Positions 1-5,172 of a stretch of 5,172 nt of DNA are shown here, one piece after another (position 1 is the first letter of the stretch; every line of letters starts with the position of its first letter). Source of the DNA: an uncultured beta proteobacterium. GTDB taxonomy: Bacteria; Pseudomonadota; Gammaproteobacteria; Burkholderiales; Burkholderiaceae. Position numbers and translations under genes: made by a program. The DNA lies in contig CAIMXN010000068.1 in the NCBI GenBank assembly GCA_903845455.1, positions 1-5,172 on the forward strand. Reading direction: 5' to 3'. The notes beneath the pieces were generated by a model. The model did not search any database, was not told where the DNA came from, and was given only the letters and a program-made list of their open reading frames with translations.

Positions 1-1296
1 GGTAACGCTTGGCTTTCCTTTTACTTTTCTTCCTGCATAGGGACTCCAGCCCACTAAGCTTAAGACATCCTCATCACGAATTTCATATTCCTGATTCATA
101 TCTACCAATACCAGATCTGCATAGTTACCGGGCAGAATGCTGCCTTTTTTAGCAATATTAAAAAGGCGCGCGGGAGATGTTGAGGTTAACTCCACGACCC
201 GCTCTAAAGAAATCTTGCCTTCAGAAACTGCTGTCAGTAGCAGACTTAAATAGAACTGCGTAGAGGGAGTACCAGTATGAGCCTTCCAACCATCAGTCCA
301 GCCAATTTCTTTTTCTTCTTTGGTATGAGGGGCATGATCCGTGGCGATGATATCGATCGTGCCATCTTTCAATCCCTCCCAAAGTCCGGGGATATTTTTT
401 TCAGGAACCCAATACGACAAGGCATACGATCCTAAACGTTGAATTGCTGACCAGTCACATCCTAAAAATATGGCCCATGGATTCATCTCACAGGTCACCC
501 GTTGGCCATTTTTCTTAGCCTGCCTAATCAACTCCACACTGCCGGTAGTTTGAGTATGTAAAATATGTAAATGACAGCCTGCTGCTTTTTGTAATCGCAA
601 CAAAGTTGCAATAGCAGTCTCCCATATAACCCCGTCATGAGCAGCGTAGGCTTTTGCATAGGCTAATGCATCACGCTCACCCCTATCCCAGAACTTTTTT
701 TCAATCACATCCATCAAAGCCTGATCATGTGGATGCACCATTAAAGGTACATTGACAGCTGCACAAGCCTGCATGATTTCTAAAATTTTTCCATGATCAT
801 GCACTCCTATACCTGGCATATGGGGATAATCTCTACCGGTATCTACGACCATGAAAATCTTAAAGGCAGCAATGCCCTCCTTTGCCATATCGGGCACTTC
901 ACTGAGAATTGTCGGTGCTGGGTTGAAGTTCCAATCAACGACCGCATCTTTTTCATATATGGCAAATTGTTTTTTTAACAAATCAAGTGTATTTGGTGGA
1001 GGGGTTACATTGGGCATGCCCACCGATGTTGTGACACCTCCTGCAGCACATTGCTGTGTGGCCGTAAAAATCGTATCTTTATACTCAAATCCAGGCAATG
1101 ATCCCTCGCGATGATGAGAGTGCATATCAATTAACCCTGGTAGAACGGTCAAGCCACTAGCATCGATCGTTTCTTTTGCTTGAATCTTGGGATCATCCTC
1201 GTAGATTCCCGCAATCATGCCATCTTTAACTCCAATAGAGCCCGTAATAAGCCCCCCAGGGGTTGAGATTGATGCATTTTTAATTAAAAGGTCCAT
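1..1296 (-). CDS. Dihydroorotase/hydantoinase-family cyclic amidohydrolase (C-terminus cut off by window edge)
   Basis: The frame opens at ATG 1294-1296 and stays open for 432 codons to the left edge with no stop. A weak SD-like TGGA lies upstream of the ATG. The family hydrolyses cyclic amides (dihydroorotate, hydantoins, allantoin, dihydropyrimidines) in the cytoplasm with a binuclear metal centre. All expected ligands are visible: HxH at H59/H61 in DMHSHHREG, the Lys that is carboxylated in relatives at K146 (AAFKIFM), H188 (MVHPHD), H247 (HILHTQT) and D320 (ATDHAPH). The HxHxRE pattern (R63), MPN (N96) and TDHAPHT resemble dihydroorotases, where that Arg and Asn contact the substrate carboxylate. 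The last visible residues (SPYAGRKVKG) match the usual near-C-terminal motif, so probably only a few tens of residues are missing. It lies 21 nt after the CobW gene and is probably co-transcribed. No pyrimidine-pathway gene is nearby, so exact substrate is undetermined; allantoinase or hydantoinase remain possible. Confidence 0.9.
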   Translation of the reverse strand, partial: MDLLIKNASISTPGGLITGSIGVKDGMIAGIYEDDPKIQAKETIDASGLTVLPGLIDMHSHHREGSLPGFEYKDTIFTATQQCAAGGVTTSVGMPNVTPPPNTLDLLKKQFAIYEKDAVVDWNFNPAPTILSEVPDMAKEGIAAFKIFMVVDTGRDYPHMPGIGVHDHGKILEIMQACAAVNVPLMVHPHDQALMDVIEKKFWDRGERDALAYAKAYAAHDGVIWETAIATLLRLQKAAGCHLHILHTQTTGSVELIRQAKKNGQRVTCEMNPWAIFLGCDWSAIQRLGSYALSYWVPEKNIPGLWEGLKDGTIDIIATDHAPHTKEEKEIGWTDGWKAHTGTPSTQFYLSLLLTAVSEGKISLERVVELTSTSPARLFNIAKKGSILPGNYADLVLVDMNQEYEIRDEDVLSLVGWSPYAGRKVKGKPSVT

Positions 1297-1317
1297 AAAT
1301 ATTTCCACTAATAAAGA

Positions 1318-2409
1318 TTAACTAATTGTTGAGGCTACTCGAGAAGTGATGACAGATAAAACCTCTTCTATATATTCGCGAGTAAGGCCCTGAGTAATAA
1401 AAACGATACGACTGTCAAATGGCTTATTAAGTGGCCATGAATCAAGCTCTACCGGTGGATGGAATAATTGTTGTACCGCCTGGAAAACAATTGGTCTATC
1501 ACACCCACTGATTCTCAATATTCCCTTAACTCTTAAGAGTTGTTTCGCATGCGCAATCACTAAGGCATCAAGCCATGCCGAAACATGCTCCCAGTGCAAA
1601 GCCTCAGAAAAACTGAGGCAAAACGAATGAATGCCTCGATCATTTAGGCTATTTGAGTGTCGATACTGCTTGTCTGAAGTGCTTGCAGCTTGCGGTATCA
1701 GGTTCAATGATTTCTTGTCATACGAAGCCGCATTGAGCCATTTCAAAACATGCTCTGGATCATGAAAAGATCTAATCTGTTTATCGAATACATCTGGCAG
1801 CATTGGCCAATCATCAAAACTCGATAATGCAATGTGAGCTCCAGGATTGATTTCTTTAATTCTTGCTAAAAGATTAACACCCGAATATTCCCTCATATCA
1901 CTCTTGGAGATGACTACATGATCTGCAATAGCTAACTGTCTAACCGCTTCCGGAAATCTAGTGAGGTTATCTTCACCCTGCACACCATCAATCACAGTAA
2001 CGACTTTACTCAGATAATATTTTCTGGCGACGGGCATAGTCATAAACACTTGTACTAATTGAGAGGGATCCGCTAAGCCAGTAGTTTCAATCAAGACTTT
2101 TCCAAACCACTTCAATTCTCCACTATTGCGTTTAACCAATAGCTCGCGCAATGTATTTACCAAGTCCCCGCTTACTGTGCAGCACAAGCATCCATTCGAT
2201 AACTCAATAGTTCTATCATCGCTGCTGATAATCAGGGCATGGTCTATGCCTATATCTCCGAATTCATTCACTATTACCACAACATCAGAAAAATCTGCAG
2301 AACTAAGCCAATGGTTTAACAGAGTAGTTTTTCCACTACCGAGAAAACCAGTTAGCAAACAAACTGGTGTAATTAAGCTCTCATCATGTTCAGACTTCAT
2401 AACATCCAT
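1318..2409 (-). CDS. CobW/COG0523 (G3E) family GTPase, putative metallochaperone
   Basis: 363 residues, a normal full length. G3E GTPases of this subfamily bind metal and GTP and are thought to deliver metal to client enzymes or cofactors. Visible motifs are Walker A GFLGSGKTT (21-29), VNEFGDIGID (47-56), the metal-binding GCLCC (73-77: C74, C76, C77), Walker B-type ETTGLADP (108-115), and SKSD (168-171) at the base-specificity position, where NKxD is the classical form. The CobW C-terminal domain follows at about 260-355 (RVKGILRI, FHPPVELDSWP, SRIVFITQGL). The long His-rich linker of some members is absent; only scattered His residues occur (251, 261, 272, 275). The gene starts 2 nt after the binding-protein stop, suggesting translational coupling. 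An in-frame ATG at 2398-2400 (Met4) has a GGA at the same spacing as the upstream gene's SD, so the true start may be there. Which metal and client it serves is unknown; the amidohydrolase 21 nt downstream is the obvious candidate. Confidence 0.93.
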   Translation of the reverse strand: MDVMKSEHDESLITPVCLLTGFLGSGKTTLLNHWLSSADFSDVVVIVNEFGDIGIDHALIISSDDRTIELSNGCLCCTVSGDLVNTLRELLVKRNSGELKWFGKVLIETTGLADPSQLVQVFMTMPVARKYYLSKVVTVIDGVQGEDNLTRFPEAVRQLAIADHVVISKSDMREYSGVNLLARIKEINPGAHIALSSFDDWPMLPDVFDKQIRSFHDPEHVLKWLNAASYDKKSLNLIPQAASTSDKQYRHSNSLNDRGIHSFCLSFSEALHWEHVSAWLDALVIAHAKQLLRVKGILRISGCDRPIVFQAVQQLFHPPVELDSWPLNKPFDSRIVFITQGLTREYIEEVLSVITSRVASTIS

Positions 2410-2411
2410 AT

Positions 2412-3383
2412 TTATTGCGATTGAAAGCTCGGGTCATAGTATTTCTTAACATCAAATTGTCCCGTTTGTTTAGCTCCTAGAGCCTCATCAATCTTGACAA
2501 TATTTTCTAAACTAGCGGTGCTGACACGTAAATCTTTACCAATAGCTTTCTGATCCTCAACGATAAATTTATATGATCCTTCGCATATTTTTTCATCAAT
2601 ACTGGTATATTTTGCAAGGATAGAAATTGCTTTACTTTTATTTCCAGGAATATAAATCCAGCGTGCTGCTGCCTGCAAGGCAGAAGTCAAATTTTTAGCA
2701 ACTTCTCTATTTTTCGTCGCCCACTCTTTATTCAGAATCAGAGGCGTCTGAAGGTATGGTTCTTTATAGACATCTAGCACTTTCATGCCTTCATTTTCAG
2801 CCAGGGTATCAAACGGGGCTATTAATAAAGCGCCTTTTACTTGGCCATTTTCTAATGCCACCAGCCTATCCCTAGAATTGGTTAGGGAAACCATCTTCGT
2901 ATCATTTGGATTAACACCAAGTTTGAGAAGTTGGTATTTCAATAAGTTCGCAGTTCCGCCCTCAACCGCCCCAGCAGTAATATTAGTACCGGCTAACTGT
3001 TTAGCATCTGTAATGCCTGGCGCACCGACCAAGCGCAGAATAGTTTTATCTAATACTGCGCCAGAAATAATAATGGGAGCCCCTTTATCTATGGCCCGAA
3101 TCGCCAAATCACCTAATGCAATACCAGCTTCTACACTTCCCGAGGCCACTGATTGAACTAGGGCTGCACTGCTGCCAACTACTAGCGACTCGATCTTTAA
3201 GCTGCGTGACTTATAAAACCCTTGATCTTCCGCAATCGCATGTAACCATAGCAATGCACTTGGGGCCAACATGCTAACTCGTACTACCGATTCAGCCCTG
3301 ACCACCTGTATCTGCAGCGCTAACAAAACAAAGAATCCAAACAATCCAGCTTTTTTGAATACTGCAAACGACACTTTATTCAT
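2412..3383 (-). CDS. NMT1/SsuA/TauA-like ABC transporter substrate-binding protein, secreted
   Basis: 323 residues from ATG 3381-3383. I prefer this start over the in-frame ATG ten codons upstream (3413) because AGGAGA (3388-3393) sits 4 nt before it, and because it gives a clean signal peptide: KK at 10-11, hydrophobic core about 12-28, and a VRA|ES cleavage site after residue 30. The mature part has the layout of nitrate/sulfonate/taurine/pyrimidine-precursor receptors: an AEDQGFYKSRSLKIE segment near 51-65, then SVASGSVEAGIALGDLAIRA (78-97), and later GALLIAPFDTLAE. The protein should bind a small solute in the periplasm and deliver it to an ABC permease. No permease or ATPase gene is in the window, so its partner must be elsewhere, or it works as an orphan receptor. 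It is followed 2 nt later by the CobW gene. The ligand cannot be assigned from sequence. Confidence 0.87.
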   Translation of the reverse strand: MNKVSFAVFKKAGLFGFFVLLALQIQVVRAESVVRVSMLAPSALLWLHAIAEDQGFYKSRSLKIESLVVGSSAALVQSVASGSVEAGIALGDLAIRAIDKGAPIIISGAVLDKTILRLVGAPGITDAKQLAGTNITAGAVEGGTANLLKYQLLKLGVNPNDTKMVSLTNSRDRLVALENGQVKGALLIAPFDTLAENEGMKVLDVYKEPYLQTPLILNKEWATKNREVAKNLTSALQAAARWIYIPGNKSKAISILAKYTSIDEKICEGSYKFIVEDQKAIGKDLRVSTASLENIVKIDEALGAKQTGQFDVKKYYDPSFQSQ

Positions 3384-3387
3384 AACA

Positions 3388-3393
3388 TCTCCT
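3388..3393 (-). promoter_or_regulatory. Shine-Dalgarno site that sets the binding-protein start
   Basis: AGGAGA on the minus strand, 4 nt before ATG 3381-3383. It lies inside the N-terminal extension that the longer ORF (from 3413) would encode, which argues that the shorter form with an intact signal peptide is the real one. Confidence 0.75.
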
Positions 3394-3529
3394 AACAGGC
3401 CGAAAACAATCATTGAATTAATGTTACTTCTCTTGCAAACACCAGGGCATTAATACCGGCACTTTCGCAGCATATCTTACGACTAAGCTGCCATTGATGA
3501 AAAACTGATGGATTTCAGCTAGGTCAACC

Positions 3530-3542
3530 CTTATTTAATAAG
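3530..3542. repeat. Short perfect palindrome CTTATTTAATAAG
   Basis: Two 6-bp arms (CTTATT and AATAAG) flank a single T. It lies just upstream (minus sense) of the TTGACC element in the only sizeable intergenic gap. It is too AT-rich and short to be a rho-independent terminator. A regulator operator is possible, but in AT-rich DNA a palindrome of this size can arise by chance. Confidence 0.35.
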
Positions 3543-3567
3543 CTTTAATGATGGTCTATTGAATAAT

Positions 3568-3891
3568 TTAGGTATTTGGAGAAAAGTCAGTTGATGAAAG
3601 ATACAGGGTGCTTTGGATGGCTAATAGCGGTCCGGAAGCCCTCTCGCTTTCAGCTTTAACCGCCTGCCACTCCTCATCTTTGGCAAATGCATCCCATGCG
3701 GCCTTTTCCGCCTCTTGATTTGAAAAACGCACTAAATAATTAAAGGTATCTGCATCCTCTAAATTGTCCCAGCAATGAGTAACCTCAATTCCAAGGCGTC
3801 TAAAAATTGGAATTGTTTTTTCTGCAAAGCGTTTTTTTAGGGCAGCTATATTTCCTTCAGTTGCTTTATAGGTTTTTAACTCGTAAATCAT
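3568..3891 (-). CDS. NIPSNAP family protein
   Basis: 107 residues, the usual size of bacterial single-domain NIPSNAP proteins, which adopt a dimeric alpha/beta-barrel (ferredoxin-like) fold. Recognisable features are the start MIYELKTYKA, a helix rich in K/R (about 14-32), a central WDN...DADTFNYLVRF strand (41-56), the AAWDAFAKDEEWQ motif (64-76), and the C-terminal LYLSSTDFSP (97-105), which matches the family's typical ending in xxFSP. No signal peptide or membrane segment is present, so it is probably cytoplasmic. The start at 3889-3891 is supported by a strong GGAGGG SD (3895-3900). It lies 22 nt downstream of the sulfurtransferase stop, consistent with one operon. The biochemical role of bacterial members is poorly known; small-molecule or stress-related functions have been suggested but nothing here decides it. 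Confidence 0.87.
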   Translation of the reverse strand: MIYELKTYKATEGNIAALKKRFAEKTIPIFRRLGIEVTHCWDNLEDADTFNYLVRFSNQEAEKAAWDAFAKDEEWQAVKAESERASGPLLAIQSTLYLSSTDFSPNT

Positions 3892-3894
3892 CTA

Positions 3895-3900
3895 CCCTCC
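3895..3900 (-). promoter_or_regulatory. Strong Shine-Dalgarno site of the NIPSNAP gene
   Basis: GGAGGG on the minus strand, 3 nt before ATG 3889-3891. It is one of the best ribosome-binding matches in the window. It would let this gene be translated independently of the interrupted sulfurtransferase upstream. Confidence 0.7.
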
Positions 3901-3913
3901 AGAATTAAATGGT

Positions 3914-4795
3914 TTAATGTATTTCGATTTCTGCATCCAGAGCTGATGCCCACTCAGCCCATGAGCCATCGAAAAGACTAGCTTCATGAATACCTAGTCT
4001 ATGTAAGGCATAAATTAATACGCATGCGGTTACACCAGATCCACATGTGCATATAACTTCACGATCCAAATCAATATTGTGTGATGTAAAAAGTTCAATG
4101 ATCTTGTCTTTTGAAGAAAAGGTACCAGAATGTAGATCCCAAAACTTGGTGGACGGTAAATTAATGCTTCCAGGAATATGCCCGCTTTTAATCCCCGCAA
4201 TAGGCTCTAAATCAATTCCTGAAAATCTCCCCATTGATCTAGCGTCTACTATTTGTGGGGCATCTAGATGCCTCAAACGGATCTCTCTGGCTGCCTGTTT
4301 GACCTCATTTAGACTCACAATTTTCTGCAGCGGGGTTTTACAGACATATTTTTTAGGTTCTAATGCTTTAGCGGGCCCATTTTCTAATTGCCGGTTTTCC
4401 ATCTTCCACTTCAATAATCCACCGTCCAATATAAAAACTCTTTTGTGACCAAACATTTCGAAAAGCTACCATGCCCGAGGAGAAGAGCCTATGCCATTGA
4501 TGTCATAGAGAACAAGTGCATCCTCATTAGCAATCCCTTGGCTGCCAAAAAAATCAGCAAAATATTGTGGGTCTGGCAATGTGTGACTGAAAATACTATG
4601 CGGATCGCCAGCACCCAAGAGATCAAAATACATCGCTCCAGGCACGTGCTCGTTTTGGAACTCTAACCGACCATCCCTCTTGGCATTGGGTAAGTGGCAT
4701 GTAATATCCAGCACCTTTAACCAAGGAGACTCTAAATGCGATGCAAGCCATTCAGTGGTTACTAAAGAGCCTGAATTGACGGCATCTAGTGGCAT
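3914..4795 (-). pseudogene. sseA: 3-mercaptopyruvate/thiosulfate sulfurtransferase (SseA-like), interrupted by in-frame TAG
   Basis: Read through, the frame is 293 codons, the normal length for a two-rhodanese-domain sulfurtransferase that moves sulfane sulfur from 3-mercaptopyruvate or thiosulfate to an acceptor. The N-terminal inactive domain (residues 1 to about 135) shows LVTTEWLASHL, EHVPGAMYFDL (49-59) and VLYDINGIGSSPRAW (95-109). Codon 110 is TAG (4466-4468), exactly where relatives have the second Trp of RAWW. The frame then continues with LFEMFGHKRVFILDGG. The C-terminal catalytic domain has DARSMGRFSG (R190), SGHIPGSINLPS and the active-site loop CGSGVTA with catalytic C251; CGSGVT is the mercaptopyruvate-type loop rather than the CRKGVT of classical rhodanese. 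The ATG at 4793-4795 is 2 nt after the TctC stop. Without readthrough the product is a 109-residue fragment lacking the active site. A one-base change (TGG to TAG) or a sequencing error explains it. Identity is very likely; functional state is uncertain. Confidence 0.85.
4466..4468 (-). other. In-frame amber codon within the sulfurtransferase gene
   Basis: TAG on the minus strand follows the codons for SSPRAW and is followed in the same frame by CTT TTC GAA ATG. Both sides align with the family without any missing or extra residue, so this is a substitution and not a frameshift. The expected codon is TGG (Trp). Confidence 0.9.
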
Positions 4796-4797
4796 TA

Positions 4798-5172
4798 TTA
4801 ATCGCCTTTAATGCCAGTTTGGGCTACAAAATTACCCCACTTTACGGATTCTGCCTTAACAAAGGCCCTGAATTCTTCAGGCGTGTCACCCCCAGGAATC
4901 GCTCCGATAGATTCCATGCGCTTGCGTAATGTTGGATCTCTAAATCCATCGCGCACTATCGATGCCAAACGGTTGACTATTTCAGGAGGGGTGCCTGCTG
5001 GCGCAAATAACCCACTCCAGCCATCAACCGTAAAACCAGGTAATGTTTCTGAAATTGCTGGGATCTTGGGGGCTAATGGGAATCGTGACGCGCTCGTCAC
5101 GGCCAAAGCTCGAAGCTTGCCAGATTCGACCCAAGGAATTGCATCGGAATAATTGGCAAACGTTAATTGAGA
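4798..5172 (-). CDS. TctC/Bug-family tripartite tricarboxylate transporter receptor, C-terminal part (5' end beyond window)
   Basis: The frame is open from the right edge (first visible residues SQLTFANYSDAIPWV) to TAA at 4798-4800, giving 124 residues of a protein usually about 320 long. The visible part carries the family's C-terminal hallmarks: VESGKLRALAVTSASRFPLAPKIPAISE, then GFTVDGWSGLFAPAGTP, a helix IVNRLASIVRDGFRDPTLRKRMESIGA, and TPEEFRAFVKAESVKWGNFVAQTGIK. Bug proteins are secreted periplasmic receptors for carboxylates and other small organic solutes, working with TctA/TctB membrane components or as orphan receptors; the signal peptide would be outside the window. The stop is 2 nt before the sulfurtransferase ATG, so the two genes are probably co-transcribed. 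A TTG at 5104-5106 is an internal Leu codon, not a start. The ligand is unknown. Confidence 0.92.
   Translation of the reverse strand, partial: SQLTFANYSDAIPWVESGKLRALAVTSASRFPLAPKIPAISETLPGFTVDGWSGLFAPAGTPPEIVNRLASIVRDGFRDPTLRKRMESIGAIPGGDTPEEFRAFVKAESVKWGNFVAQTGIKGD

Larger units (their letters stand above)
3384..3567. other. 184-bp non-coding gap between NIPSNAP and binding-protein genes; possible promoter region
   Basis: This is the longest gene-free stretch in the window. On the minus strand it holds an AT-rich 13-bp palindrome (3530-3542) and a TTGACC (3522-3527) resembling a -35 box. No good -10 box lies 16-18 nt after TTGACC. An alternative pair, TTCAAT and TATTAA with 17 nt between them, overlaps the palindrome and is also weak. 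I see no GC-rich stem with a T-run that would act as a terminator. A 36-codon stop-to-stop frame (3424-3534, minus) is present but has no canonical start until late in it. A separate promoter for the downstream binding-protein/CobW/amidohydrolase unit is plausible but unproven. Confidence 0.4.

Noticed and set aside
793..1114. Plus-strand open frames at 793-978 and 851-1114
   Set aside because: They lie antisense inside the amidohydrolase, which has a complete set of active-site motifs; they are shadows.
168..2409. SKSD instead of NKxD in the CobW GTPase as a loss of GTP specificity
   Set aside because: Substitutions of the Asn by Ser or Thr occur in COG0523 proteins, so this is not a clear defect. 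The motif is residues 168-171 of the protein.
2381..3393. Repeated ATGTTATGAA at the starts of the CobW and binding-protein genes as a shared regulatory element
   Set aside because: It is short and spans both start codons; a coincidence of translation-initiation sequence is the simpler explanation, though it hints that CobW may start at Met4.
2126..3453. Plus-strand open frames at 2126-2449, 2785-3156 and 3271-3453
   Set aside because: They are antisense to the CobW and binding-protein genes, show no recognisable domain, and are explained by the strong minus-strand genes.
4457..4468. Frameshift as the cause of the sulfurtransferase break
   Set aside because: No frame change is needed: TAG CTT TTC GAA ATG continues in the same frame and the family motifs line up on both sides.
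3914..4795. Two separate small rhodanese genes (4466-4795 and 3914-4456)
   Set aside because: Both are in the same frame and join with no missing residue into one standard-length two-domain sulfurtransferase; the break is a single TAG codon.
4798..5106. TctC-like gene starting at TTG 5104-5106
   Set aside because: The frame is open upstream to the window edge and encodes typical TctC sequence, so the TTG is an internal Leu codon.
4047..5152. Plus-strand open frames at 4047-4448, 4445-4666 and 4811-5152
   Set aside because: They are antisense to the sulfurtransferase and TctC genes, with no family motifs.

Overview
The window is a one-directional block of six protein genes, all on the minus strand, so transcription runs from the right edge to the left. 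The gene families suggest a betaproteobacterium of the Burkholderiales type. The clearest clue is a Bug/TctC solute receptor, a family greatly expanded in that group. The sequence looks moderately AT-rich by eye, which would fit a small-genome freshwater member such as Polynucleobacter better than a high-GC Burkholderia or Cupriavidus. This placement is inference; no marker gene is present.

Layout in transcription order: (1) C-terminal part of a TctC/Bug periplasmic receptor (4798-5172, cut by the right edge). (2) A two-domain 3-mercaptopyruvate/thiosulfate sulfurtransferase (3914-4795), interrupted by an in-frame TAG codon where the family has the second Trp of its RAWW motif. (3) A small NIPSNAP-family protein (3568-3891). 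(4) A 184-bp non-coding gap. (5) A secreted NMT1/SsuA-like ABC-type substrate-binding protein (2412-3383). (6) A COG0523/CobW GTPase, a likely metallochaperone (1318-2409). (7) A dihydroorotase/hydantoinase-type metal-dependent cyclic amidohydrolase (1-1296, C-terminus cut by the left edge).

Spacing suggests two tight units. TctC to sulfurtransferase (2 nt) to NIPSNAP (22 nt) forms one. Binding protein to CobW (2 nt) to amidohydrolase (21 nt) forms the other. The gap between them is the only place in the window with room for a separate promoter. In the second unit a solute receptor, a metal-handling GTPase and a binuclear-metal hydrolase lie together. The simplest reading is uptake of a small cyclic amide-type compound or related nutrient, hydrolysed by an enzyme whose metal is supplied by the GTPase. 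That reading is inference; no substrate can be named from sequence.

The strongest anomaly is the amber codon in the sulfurtransferase. Both halves are in the same frame and otherwise look intact, so it is a recent nonsense mutation, a sequencing error or, less likely, a readthrough site. No RNA genes, mobile elements, CRISPR arrays or convincing terminators were seen.
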